Assembly: GCA_039029315.1 (NCBI GenBank)
Contig: JBCCGK010000154.1
Span: forward strand, 1 to 21,420
Origin: JBCCCJ01 sp039029315
GTDB lineage: Bacteria > Bacteroidota > Bacteroidia > J057
DNA: 21,420 nt
Direction of reading: 5' to 3'
The position numbers and the translations under genes are program-made. The first letter of the stretch is position 1. Every line of letters begins with the position of its first letter. The notes below the pieces were generated by a model. It searched no databases, was not told the origin of the DNA, and saw only the letters and a program-made list of their open reading frames with translations. Shown here piece after piece: positions 1 through 8,317 of the stretch.

Positions 1-1038
1 ATTTGGACCTTCCGTACCTGCAAGTAGAGCACTATCACTTGTGTCAATGGTCAAAGGTTTGCTCGCATCGCTTGACGGTATGGGAGATAGCCGTGGAGAA
101 GGTTGTTTACCGTTTATCGTTCTACTAGGATTCTCCGATCTTTGTATCGCTAGCTTACCAAATGTATCTGACCGCGACCTATGATGTGTCTGGTGTGTCT
201 TCTTCTTCATCTCAAATGGGTTCAAATTATCGTCCGCCGCCCGTTGCTTGAATGGATTCGACAAATCAGGTGAAGACTGACTGAAATCATCTTCAAAAGG
301 ACTAGGCGATACCCTACCACTAATTTCTACCCCTCTAACGGCAGTGGACACAGAAGGTGGTTCGACACTATGACACATTCTAGCATCCGTCGCAGATTCG
401 CGTGGATTGAAATCGTCATCTAGAATTTTTTGTTTCTGAATCATAATCTTTTCCATTCGAATTTTCGCTTGCTCTTCTTCGTCTTTCAGTTTCTTTAGCC
501 GCGCGTATTGTTCGTGTCGCTGTCGGACATATTCTTCTTTTTGCTGTTGTTGATGATGAAGCATCTGATGCTGTCGCGCGGCCTCTTCTTTTTGTTGTTG
601 CTGTCGTGCGGCTTCCTCTTGTTGTTGCCGTAAAGCTAGTTCTTGTTGTTGCTGCTGTTGTATGGCTTGTTGTTGCAGAAGTTGTTGTTGCATGGCAGCC
701 ATTTCCATTTCCTGTTGTTGCCTTAGCAAAATCTCGTGTTGTTGTTGCTGTTGTAAGATTTGTTGCTGGTGAAGTTGTTGGTAATAGTTGATCTGTTGCT
801 GCTGTTGTTGAATATATTGTTGTTGCATCATCATTTCTTGGGGCGTCATACCACCCACACCAATATGGGCGCCTTGACTGGCAGGAGCTGAATTAAATTG
901 TTGATACTGATAACTTAACTGGTTATGAACAGGGCGGTGGTAAGGCTGTTCAGTAGACGATATCTCTTTCAAACTACCGCTTCGTTGCAAGTTGGATGCA
1001 GGTTGTGGGGAGTGTTTAAAAGCCAAAAACAGCGAAGT
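1..1038 (-). CDS. Partial Q-rich protein with NPF motifs (eukaryote-like), 3' end outside window
   Basis: A minus-strand reading frame stays open from 1038, just after consecutive in-frame TAA and TGA stops at 1044-1039, to the window edge. The first in-frame ATG is at 849. A TTG at 1026 is possible, and the residues between 1026 and 849 look compositionally like the rest, so the 5' end is unresolved. The visible protein has a Ser/Pro/Gln segment, then about 110 residues dominated by glutamine. A charged coiled-coil-like stretch follows (EEAARQ, KEEYVRQRHEQYARLKKLKDEEE), then a disordered Ser/Pro tail. The tail holds SPFEDDF, LSNPFK and LNPFEM; NPF is the tripeptide bound by EH domains in eukaryotic endocytic proteins. 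I recognise no bacterial family. Poly-Q plus NPF resembles C-terminal tails of eukaryotic endocytic adaptors or kinases. It could be an acquired gene, a secreted mimic, or a chimeric assembly join. The frame itself is convincing; the function is unknown. Confidence 0.6.
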
Positions 1039-1115
1039 TCATTAATTCAAAAAGACGGTTTCCAGAGCATATGGGAGGATTTTTCTTCTATAAAAAATGG
1101 ACAAAGTCAAACTTA

Positions 1116-1276
1116 GAGACTGTTTAGGAATCTGTGCTGAGAATTTTTATCGTGTATTTTTTTCTCAGACAAGGCTCTTTTTTGTTCCCATAGTGGTGCT
1201 ATAGGAACAAAAAAAGACGCCAGATGAGGAAAAAAGACGCATACAAAAAAAAAGTGATAGATGTTCAAACAGTCTC
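1116..1276. mobile_element. MITE-like palindromic element with 10-bp inverted ends
   Basis: The ends are GAGACTGTTT (1116-1125) and AAACAGTCTC (1267-1276), perfect inverted repeats. They are flanked by a direct TTA duplication (1113-1115 and 1277-1279). The interior is largely self-complementary, with a central hairpin around 1191-1212 (TTGTTCCCATAG pairing with CTATAGGAACAA). It has no coding capacity. TNA target duplications of 3 bp are known for the IS1031 group of the IS5 family, so I infer mobilisation in trans by such a transposase. A second element with the same ends lies at 20460-20618. Confidence 0.85.
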
Positions 1277-1314
1277 TTAGGGCCAGCTGATCGGTTTCCC
1301 TTTTCTGTAAAGTG

Positions 1315-2184
1315 TTAGGGAGCGCGCTTGCTGGACAGTTTGCCCCTTCTCAGCAATTCCGGTCGATATTCGAAGTGCATGGTATCATAGTGGTACCATT
1401 TCCCTCCCCAGATGAATCCGTGTTTTTCGAAGATATTCACGATTTCAGCGGGAATGCTGTTGTGGTAAGGAATAGGGGCATCAGAGGCATTGCTGGCCCA
1501 TCTCCAATAGTGAGAATGTCGAACTGCGATGTCGATGCAGATCCCAAAGCTGTGCATACTGAGGCGATCTGTCCCGGCGATGGTTCGCCAGTTGAAGGTT
1601 CCGCCAATGGGAGCGCGCACGAATTGCTTGAGAGAATCTGGCAGACTGTCCAGTTCCAGGGAGATTGCCAGCAGCTTTTCATGCACTTGATTGATCGAAC
1701 TGATCATAACGGTTTGATTCTCCGAGGAAGGCAACCAGGGGACAGCCACCAGATGGGCCTGGACTTCGGCTTTGTGCTGGCCATACATTTTTCGGAAGAA
1801 GGCTTCACACCGAATCCGGCCAGGATCAGAGAAGGGAGGAGGTGAGAGGCGGCTATCGAAGGTCATCGGATACAGTTGAGACATTTGAGCCCGTAGATCA
1901 GCCCGATTGAGCATGTCTTCAAACCCATCAAAGTCGCCGGGATCATCATATGCCATTCTGCTGCTGTCACACCAGATGAATTCGCCCTCCTCTATACCGA
2001 TCAGCTGATCTGGGTAGGCCTCTTTAATCAGAGACATATAGTGTTCAGAAAGAGAGATTGGTTTGGGGAAATCGACTTTCTCCAAACCAACATTGATCAA
2101 AAAAGGTAATAGTAACAGCGTGGCCCAGAACAAGAATCTAGACAAAGAGATGATGCTGTATGACGGGCTACTATCCATCCTCAA
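1315..2184 (-). CDS. M15 family D,D-/L,D-peptidase-like, membrane-anchored
   Basis: This 289-residue protein has an N-terminal hydrophobic segment (about 15-32), a signal anchor or signal peptide. The C-terminal third carries the M15 zinc-peptidase signature: SMHSFGICID with the metal ligands H211 and D218, and WYHYDTMHFEY with H270. The IFEKHGFIWGGKW context fits the VanY/M15_4 subgroup of D-alanyl-D-alanine carboxypeptidase-like enzymes, which cut peptidoglycan stem peptides in the periplasm. The N-terminal 190 residues are less conserved and may position the substrate. The start overlaps the end of the NlpC/P60 gene by 14 bp, so the two are probably translationally coupled. A second ATG two codons in (2178) is an alternative start. 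Downstream lies MITE 1. Confidence 0.85.
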   Translation of the reverse strand: MRMDSSPSYSIISLSRFLFWATLLLLPFLINVGLEKVDFPKPISLSEHYMSLIKEAYPDQLIGIEEGEFIWCDSSRMAYDDPGDFDGFEDMLNRADLRAQMSQLYPMTFDSRLSPPPFSDPGRIRCEAFFRKMYGQHKAEVQAHLVAVPWLPSSENQTVMISSINQVHEKLLAISLELDSLPDSLKQFVRAPIGGTFNWRTIAGTDRLSMHSFGICIDIAVRHSHYWRWASNASDAPIPYHNSIPAEIVNIFEKHGFIWGGKWYHYDTMHFEYRPELLRRGKLSSKRAP

Positions 2185-3094
2185 ATGACCGGATCAGAAC
2201 AAGATTCTGCTTTTCGACTCCCGAAAGCACAATGGATTTGTTGCAATGCGTTTTGGGAATCTTTTGATACCAATCCAGAGATCGAAAATAATTGCGCATG
2301 GCCATGGTTTGAAAGCGATATCCCTTGCGCGCAAAAATTTCATTTCGCATAATTTTCAGATCTCTATTGCTCATATTACGCAACTCCGAAGCAGAAAGCA
2401 AACGTTCGGAAGCATAGGGATATTGACCGGGAACTTTTCCTGCTTCGAAGGAAGGCATATCGAATCCGCAAGAACATGCTTTTCCGCCGCCAATTCCATT
2501 GAAGGTGTGTGTGTGATCTGATTCCCCATTGTCCACATAGATTGGGATGCCTCCATCGTCATCGGTTTCGATGATCCGTCGGGCCGTGACATATTTTCGA
2601 TTGAGTGAGTGCCGTTCCAATACATCATAGGCAACCTTGCCATTGCCACTGGATGCGTGCAGGATTTTGGTATAATTTCTCCTGGATTCGACTACTATCG
2701 CGACATGACTGATATACGCCTTTGTGCCAAAAAAGACAAGATCACCTCGCTTTAAGGCATTCCGATCGATATATCTTCCTTGTGTGACTTGTTGGCGAGA
2801 GGTTCGCAACAGTGGATATCCTGCCTGCCGGAAGGCATTCATCAGCAGCCCGGAACAGTCCGTACAACTTCTTGAAGTTCCTCCATAGCAGTACCTTACG
2901 CCCATATAGGATTCTGCATTTTCGATGATACGATCAATCAGATCCGACGCCTCATCCGGGGGGAGCTCCGGCGAAGATTCCGAAGGCTGAATGGGATAGG
3001 GGCGCGCCATGACAGCAGTGATCCCATTTAGCATGAGAAGGATAACTCCTGTCCGAAAAAAGAAGAGTAGGAAAGATTGTATCGATGTGTACAT
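2171..3094 (-). CDS. NlpC/P60 cysteine hydrolase with C-terminal YARHG domain
   Basis: This 307-residue exported protein has an N-terminal hydrophobic signal segment (about 7-29). The NlpC/P60 domain (about 52-172) contains the catalytic cysteine in TDCSG (C80), the histidine in ISHVAI (H130) and the third polar residue in LHASS (H146). Such enzymes cleave peptide bonds in peptidoglycan stem peptides. A linker with CSC (207-209) leads to a YARHG-type domain (about 226-303) with LKIMRNEIFARKGYRF and WYQ. That extracellular module is common in exported bacterial proteins and often appended to wall hydrolases or lipoproteins. The gene is first in a two-gene operon with the M15 peptidase, with which it overlaps by 14 bp. 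The pair probably acts together in envelope remodelling or lysis. The intact triad suggests an active enzyme. Confidence 0.88.
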   Translation of the reverse strand: MYTSIQSFLLFFFRTGVILLMLNGITAVMARPYPIQPSESSPELPPDEASDLIDRIIENAESYMGVRYCYGGTSRSCTDCSGLLMNAFRQAGYPLLRTSRQQVTQGRYIDRNALKRGDLVFFGTKAYISHVAIVVESRRNYTKILHASSGNGKVAYDVLERHSLNRKYVTARRIIETDDDGGIPIYVDNGESDHTHTFNGIGGGKACSCGFDMPSFEAGKVPGQYPYASERLLSASELRNMSNRDLKIMRNEIFARKGYRFQTMAMRNYFRSLDWYQKIPKTHCNKSIVLSGVEKQNLVLIRSFEDG

Positions 3095-3448
3095 GTCAGC
3101 AATCGTTTAGGATTTAGTCCAAAGACAAGACAAAACACAGAAAGGTTGTTGGGAAGCAAAAACTGATAATCAAAAACTTCAGGAGCGGTCCATTGATCCA
3201 TTTCAGAAGCTGAGAGTCAATGACAAGTTCCTGACAGTCAGACGCTCTTCCAGTCCCCCATTCCAATTTTTTTTCACGAAAAAATCTACTATCTGATGTA
3301 TGGAAAGTAAATTATTTTCGTTTTATTGATATTCGTATGACTCGGATCGTCAAAGATCAAGAGAAATCCACCCTTTCAGATTGCTTTTCCTCTTTTCCTG
3401 TAAGCGAATTACATCAGACATTGTATCGTCTAGAGAAACCAAATTGTT
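3095..3448. other. Divergent intergenic region, 354 bp
   Basis: This region lies between the start codons of the NlpC/P60 gene (minus) and the PKD-repeat gene (plus), so it should hold both promoters. It is AT-rich near 3270-3335. A short perfect palindrome CTGACAGTCAG sits at 3231-3241. I could not pick a convincing TTTG/TAnnTTTG promoter pair. A frame starting at 3337 overlaps the PKD gene and has no recognisable product. An in-frame TAG at 3431 limits the 5' end of the PKD gene. Confidence 0.5.
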
Positions 3449-6400
3449 ATGCAAACACTCATCCCAACTCCCCCCAAATTTGTTGGAAGATCAACTGTTC
3501 GATCTGGCCCTATTATCCGTTCTACCCCCAAGTCGGGAAGCCCAACGCCCAGCCCCGAAACCCCTTCTTATGGCGTGATCTTCTCCATGAGTATGCCCGC
3601 ATCTGCGGACGATTTTACGCCTTCAGACCTATTGGGAGCAACCATAGAGAATGTAGATCCTTCTGACAAACTTGATCCTTCTCTTTCAAATGAAAAGATA
3701 TACTTCACCATTCTTGGCGGATATTTTTGCAAACGATTGAAAAAGGACAAAAAAGTAGACATTTCCCACATATTTGGGATTGCTGCTGATCCGAGTAAGG
3801 GATTCAATCTACAGGAAGGGAACCATTCCATCGTAGATGAATGGGAAAGGGATGACCTCTACAACACCAATCGAAAAACCTATATCAATGAGCGAGAATT
3901 TGGCAAAGATGGATGGACCTTCATCGTCAACTACAAGCCAAATCGGCATATGTATCCCATTGGCTGCGGAGCACTCAAGCTGAGCCATGACTGTCCAGAG
4001 ATTACCGCCTTGACCGTCACGGCTGGTGCCCTGGAGCGCATGGAGCAAACCGTTACTGCCCAGGTATCCACGAGTGGAGGACATGCGTCGAAATATCTGT
4101 GGGAGTGGGGAGATGGAACCACTGGCGAAACCACCGCCCCCACTGCCAGCCACACCTACCAAAGAGTCGCGACCCCACCTGTAGCCTATACAATCAAAGT
4201 AACAGCCAAGGGTACAGGGGATTGCGAAAGCAGCAAAACACATGATTTTCCTGCCCCCCCTACCCCATGCCCGCTTGTCAAGTTTTCAAGTCTGGTACCC
4301 ACCAATATTGACGGGCTGACCACAGAGGTCGCCGTTGCATTGAAAGTAACCGGACCTATGCCCGATGAATTCAAGTGGGTATGGAAAGATGGCACAGAAA
4401 GCGTGACAACAACGCCTCATGCTACCCATCGCTACACAAGAAGTTTTGAAGGAGACAAGGAGTATGACATCAAAGCGGTTGGAAAAGGTCCTGGTGATTG
4501 TGTGGACCGAGCCCATTGTGTGGCAGTTGTCCCCAAAGCAGAATGTCCAGTCGTTTTTGGGGTGCAGAAGATGAAGGAGGAATTGACCGATACCCATCTT
4601 CATGTAACCTTCAAGGTGCTCGTCAAGGACCCTGCCAACCTTCCCACATCATTTAACTGGTTTTGGGGAGATCAGCCAATTGTCGCTCCGGCAACTTCTG
4701 CCCCTCCAGAAGTCAGCAAAGAACTCGAAATCTCCCATGCATATAAACGTCCCGAAGGAGATGCCGTGAATTACACTGTGAGAATGACCTATACCCAACC
4801 TTCCGATGTCTGTGCGGACACCGAATGTATAGAGTTGCTCGATGTGCCCGGCATATGTCCGATCCTGGATGAGGTGGTCATCAGGTCCTCCACCACAGAT
4901 GGTGACAAACAAACTGTCTCGGCTGAAGTAACATTCAAGGTCTCTGATCCCAAACCCACTTCTTACAGCTGGGATTGGGGGGATGGAACCCCGCCGGAAG
5001 TCAACAATTCTCCTATCCACACCCATATCTACGACCGCCCTGCTGGCGATGCCGAAGAATATACCATCACTGTCTCTACTTCTGGCCCCGGAAGCAGTTG
5101 TGACAAATCGGTCTCTGCTCCAATTGAGATTCCGGGCGTATGTCCAGTGATTGAGCGAATCGATCATGAGATTCTTTCGCAGGAAGGAAATCAGGCCACC
5201 GTCCGCTTCACAGCCATCATCAGTGGACCTGGGCCCTCTGAATTAATTTGGAACTTTGGAGACAAATCTGAAAACAAAAACAGCTCCGCTCATCAAATCG
5301 AGCATACCTACCTCCTTCCCTACGATGGATCATTGGTGGCCAAGGTTCTTCTGAGTCTAACTGGGCCAGATCAGTGTTCCAAGCAAACTGAGTTAAAAAT
5401 CGAGATTCCCGGACCTTCTTGCCCGCTGCTTCAAGGTCTGTCTTATACACTGGGAGACATCGATATGGAGACAGGACAAATCCCAGTCTCATTTGAACTG
5501 AATCCAGGAACCTCTGTTGCGCAGACGTATCGCTGGGAAATGGGAGACAATTCCCCTTCAGTGGACAATCAGTCTACTACCTATACGCATCTGTACGACC
5601 TGGCCTATGGGGAAGAAAAATCTGTTATCGTAAAGGTTAGCAGTGATGGTCCTTCTCAATGCCGGGACACGATCACTGTTGTCGTTGTGCTGCCTTACAT
5701 TTGTCCCATAGTCGGTCAGTTAGGGGTGTCAGGAGAAGAGAATGTGGATGGTCAATCCTATGATGTTACAGCCACTTTACCCATCAAAGGGAAGGTACTG
5801 CCTTCGAAGTATTTCTGGGACTTTGGTGATGGCTCTCAAGAGGTTCAAACCACAGAAGCAACCGTCACACATGCCTACGACCGACGGCTGGGAGAAAATA
5901 TGACCTATCAGATTCGGGTACGACTGGACGGGCCGGGACAATGTGGTGGAACCTATACCGCCGTGGAGGAAGTACCCAAACGCTGCCCAGCCACCTACAC
6001 TGTCTCTGCTGTAAAAAATGCAGAGACCGATGGAGAGAAGGTGCCTTATGTATTCACGGTGAGCCTGGAAGGCACTGCCCAGCAATTCAAATGGTATTGG
6101 GGTGATGGGCAGGAGACAAGCACAAGCGAACCTACGGCAACTCATGCTTATGAGAAGCAGGCTACCCAAAAGACCTATCCGGTTCTTGTCAAGATTTCAG
6201 GCCCCGGTGATTGTTCTGGAGAAGCTGAGACTTCTGTCACAATTTCTCCTGCTGATGTTTGTCCACTCCTGGGAAGAATCAATGTCGAGATTGAAGATCA
6301 GGAGGTCGGAAATCGAACCTACATTTTCGCTCCTGCATTTACCAAAGCCAAACCAGATGAATGTACCTGGAATTTTGGAGATGGATCACCAGAGGTAAAA

Positions 6401-7315
6401 TCTGCGGAACCCAGCATTGAACATACCTTCCCCGCACTCGCTGTAGAAAAAGAATATGTCGTAACGCTGAATAGTCGGGGACCTGGCAAGTGTGAAACAA
6501 CAGGCGGAAAGGTTCATGTCAAAGTAGGCCCTAGCATAGACAAACCTGCTTGCCCAGAGATCACAGGCATCCAGGTTCTTAGCACCAAAAACATCAGCCA
6601 AACAGAGGCCGAAGTGAGCGTAAAAGTGCTCTACAAGGGCGAGGCCCCCAGCAAGTATACCTGGAATTGGGAAAGTGGGTCCAAGCCCAAAATTACCGAA
6701 ACCGCTCAAACAAGCCTGATTTTCCAACGCCCGCCGGAGGATGCAGAATGTTCGATCAATGTGCACACCACCGGGCCTGGCGATTGTGATGGAGATGCCG
6801 TTACCAAAACAAAAATCGATGGCGTCTCCAAAGATTCCTTCTTCTGCCGCTATATGCGTCTGATTGTGGCCTTCCTGGGCGCCTTGTCCATTGGAGCAGC
6901 CATCATCTGTATAGCAGCGGAGATCCTCGATCAGGGAGAACCCGATTGGAGCGTCGGGATTCTGGCCTATGCGGGACTGAGCATCTTTTTCTTTGGCGCA
7001 GCTATCTTCTGGTGGATTACACAAGGCAAATCGCAATCCTGCAAACCCGGCAGATGTGATTGGTTGGCAACAGGCTGGTGTATGTCCATTTCTGCACTGA
7101 TGCTCACCTTCTTTATGATTGAGTGTTTTCCAAGCTGGATTCCATGGGCAGTGGTCTTCTTTATCTCTTTGGGTGTATTCGGATTCCTTTGGTTCAAAAA
7201 TTGTGCTCCAGAGACGCGTGCCAAGACCTTCTTCACCTACTTCTTCATCGCAATCCTTGCTGGCCTGATCAATATGTTCCTGATCGCGGGACCAGCCTTG
7301 ACTTGTTGCGGATAG
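3449..7315 (+). CDS. Ten-repeat PKD protein with C-terminal multi-pass membrane domain
   Basis: This protein has 1288 residues. The N-terminal 180 residues are of unknown family, begin Pro/Ser/Thr-rich, and have no evident signal peptide. Residues about 181-1120 form ten tandem PKD-type beta-sandwich repeats. Each begins with a CP dipeptide, has a W-x-[WF]-G-D-G-like centre (for example YLWEWGDGT, YSWDWGDGT, YFWDFGDGS) and most end with a GPGxC-type motif. The C-terminal 160 residues contain about five hydrophobic helices (VAFLGALSIGAAIICIAAEI, ILAYAGLSIFFFGAAIFWW and three more) ending in TCCG. PKD domains usually mediate protein or carbohydrate contacts outside the cell, so I infer a large surface or periplasmic receptor or scaffold. 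The missing signal peptide leaves the topology open. The start is the first ATG after an in-frame TAG at 3431. The gene is transcribed alone, divergent from the hydrolase pair. The function is not recognised. Confidence 0.85.
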   Translation: MQTLIPTPPKFVGRSTVRSGPIIRSTPKSGSPTPSPETPSYGVIFSMSMPASADDFTPSDLLGATIENVDPSDKLDPSLSNEKIYFTILGGYFCKRLKKDKKVDISHIFGIAADPSKGFNLQEGNHSIVDEWERDDLYNTNRKTYINEREFGKDGWTFIVNYKPNRHMYPIGCGALKLSHDCPEITALTVTAGALERMEQTVTAQVSTSGGHASKYLWEWGDGTTGETTAPTASHTYQRVATPPVAYTIKVTAKGTGDCESSKTHDFPAPPTPCPLVKFSSLVPTNIDGLTTEVAVALKVTGPMPDEFKWVWKDGTESVTTTPHATHRYTRSFEGDKEYDIKAVGKGPGDCVDRAHCVAVVPKAECPVVFGVQKMKEELTDTHLHVTFKVLVKDPANLPTSFNWFWGDQPIVAPATSAPPEVSKELEISHAYKRPEGDAVNYTVRMTYTQPSDVCADTECIELLDVPGICPILDEVVIRSSTTDGDKQTVSAEVTFKVSDPKPTSYSWDWGDGTPPEVNNSPIHTHIYDRPAGDAEEYTITVSTSGPGSSCDKSVSAPIEIPGVCPVIERIDHEILSQEGNQATVRFTAIISGPGPSELIWNFGDKSENKNSSAHQIEHTYLLPYDGSLVAKVLLSLTGPDQCSKQTELKIEIPGPSCPLLQGLSYTLGDIDMETGQIPVSFELNPGTSVAQTYRWEMGDNSPSVDNQSTTYTHLYDLAYGEEKSVIVKVSSDGPSQCRDTITVVVVLPYICPIVGQLGVSGEENVDGQSYDVTATLPIKGKVLPSKYFWDFGDGSQEVQTTEATVTHAYDRRLGENMTYQIRVRLDGPGQCGGTYTAVEEVPKRCPATYTVSAVKNAETDGEKVPYVFTVSLEGTAQQFKWYWGDGQETSTSEPTATHAYEKQATQKTYPVLVKISGPGDCSGEAETSVTISPADVCPLLGRINVEIEDQEVGNRTYIFAPAFTKAKPDECTWNFGDGSPEVKSAEPSIEHTFPALAVEKEYVVTLNSRGPGKCETTGGKVHVKVGPSIDKPACPEITGIQVLSTKNISQTEAEVSVKVLYKGEAPSKYTWNWESGSKPKITETAQTSLIFQRPPEDAECSINVHTTGPGDCDGDAVTKTKIDGVSKDSFFCRYMRLIVAFLGALSIGAAIICIAAEILDQGEPDWSVGILAYAGLSIFFFGAAIFWWITQGKSQSCKPGRCDWLATGWCMSISALMLTFFMIECFPSWIPWAVVFFISLGVFGFLWFKNCAPETRAKTFFTYFFIAILAGLINMFLIAGPALTCCG
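3989..6820 (+). repeat. Ten tandem PKD-type repeat units in the coding sequence
   Basis: The codons of the first conserved cysteine in each unit start at 3992, 4268, 4544, 4856, 5141, 5420, 5702, 5984, 6260 and 6551. The spacings correspond to 92, 92, 104, 95, 93, 94, 94, 92 and 97 residues. Units are clearly homologous at protein level but diverged at DNA level, so the array is old rather than a recent tandem expansion. Units 2, 3, 5, 6 and 10 have degenerate GDG motifs (WKDG, WGDQ, FGDK, MGDN, WESG). Confidence 0.85.
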
Positions 7316-7340
7316 TAGGGCAATATGACAAGATCTGTCA

Positions 7341-7375
7341 AGAAGCCAGAAGGGGATTTTCTTCTTCTGGCTTCT
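7341..7375. terminator. Bidirectional terminator between convergent genes
   Basis: A perfect 12-bp stem AGAAGCCAGAAG (7341-7352) pairs with CTTCTGGCTTCT (7364-7375) across an 11-nt loop. It lies between the stop of the PKD gene (7315) and the stop of the convergent GDPD gene (7392). It is followed by a short pyrimidine-rich stretch on the plus strand rather than a long T run. Confidence 0.75.
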
Positions 7376-7391
7376 CCTTTATCCACTTTGC

Positions 7392-8273
7392 TTACTTGCC
7401 CAATACCTTGGCCACCTCCAAGGGACGATCAGTAGCAAATATATTGATTCCCTTGTCGACAAAATCGAGGTAGATCTTTCCCCCTTTTGCTTCTGCTTGT
7501 TTGTCCAGATTGCCAAGTGTTCCCAGAATGCACATCATGCCTTTGGCGTGAATGGCATCAAAAAGGCTTTTGGGAGAATCCCTGGTTCCAGTAAACGCAA
7601 CCATATTTCGGGCAGGGATTCCCGTCTCTTCCATGCGTTGTAGTTCTTCATGATTTCGGATGGAAACGGACAAGACCAAATCGGGATTGAGCTGATAGAG
7701 TTTCTTCGCCTGATTGGCAGAATACGTGATGATCACGGCATTGTCCAGCGCATCTGCCTGTTCCAAATACTGAAGAACATCTTCATAGGGCACACTTCGT
7801 TTGACATCCACCATCAAGATCACCTGATTGTCGTCAGCCCAATTGAGCACCTGATCCAGAGAAGGAACCCTGAAATTGGTTTGCTTGCCAAAATCGTCTT
7901 TCAAGTGTGTCATTTGAATGTCAGCCCAGTTCAACTGATCCACTTTTCCACTTCCTGTCGTCGTCCGATCCACAGAATTGTCATGCATCAGGATAAGGAT
8001 ACCATCCCTGGTTCTTGCGACATCTATTTCGAAGATGGCCGTCGGAATCTGTGCATAGACATGCTGGATGGTTTCCAGACAGTTTTCCGGATAAGCAGGA
8101 TAAAATCTTCCCCCTCTATGGGCACTGATCAGAACGGCTTTGTCAGGGGCATAGGCAAAATACTCCTGTAGGGAAGGAGAAGAGCTTGTTTGCGTGGCTG
8201 TCGATTTGCAAGCCAATAGTGCAGTCAGGCTCAAGATAGACAGAAAGAGGGCGGGAGATGAGAATGATTTCAT
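7392..8273 (-). CDS. Glycerophosphodiester phosphodiesterase family lipoprotein
   Basis: This 293-residue protein starts at the ATG at 8273. That start gives a clean lipoprotein signal peptide (MKSFSS...LTALLAC, lipidated C22); a longer frame to 8336 would bury it. The GDPD TIM-barrel motifs are present: AHRGG (H52, R53), PEN (62-64), EID (82-84) and MHDNSVDRTTTGSG (H97, D98), plus MVDVK and the C-terminal GINIFATDRP. The family hydrolyses glycerophosphodiesters to glycerol-3-phosphate and an alcohol with a divalent metal. As a lipoprotein it would act in the periplasm or at the outer membrane, scavenging phospholipid head groups. The gene begins 45 bp after the end of the upstream methyltransferase gene on the same strand, so co-transcription is likely. 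All catalytic residues appear intact; the substrate is not determined. Confidence 0.88.
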   Translation of the reverse strand: MKSFSSPALFLSILSLTALLACKSTATQTSSSPSLQEYFAYAPDKAVLISAHRGGRFYPAYPENCLETIQHVYAQIPTAIFEIDVARTRDGILILMHDNSVDRTTTGSGKVDQLNWADIQMTHLKDDFGKQTNFRVPSLDQVLNWADDNQVILMVDVKRSVPYEDVLQYLEQADALDNAVIITYSANQAKKLYQLNPDLVLSVSIRNHEELQRMEETGIPARNMVAFTGTRDSPKSLFDAIHAKGMMCILGTLGNLDKQAEAKGGKIYLDFVDKGINIFATDRPLEVAKVLGK

Positions 8274-8317
8274 GATGAGGAGTGGGATTGTCGAACTGAA
8301 ACAGAGAATAGGCCAAC

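Noticed and set aside
606..791. Plus-strand valine-rich small ORF
   Set aside because: It is the antisense shadow of the glutamine tract (CAA/CAG read as TTG/CTG in another frame).
541..835. TTG/CTG-rich tract as a microsatellite or CRISPR-like repeat
   Set aside because: The units are irregular and the tract is explained by glutamine codons in a long open minus-strand frame.
1312..1845. 177-codon plus-strand ORF
   Set aside because: It lies antisense to the M15 peptidase gene, whose catalytic motifs clearly mark the minus strand as coding.
3337..3666. Separate 109-codon gene ahead of the PKD protein
   Set aside because: It overlaps the PKD frame, has no recognisable features and uses a different frame from the well-supported coding sequence.
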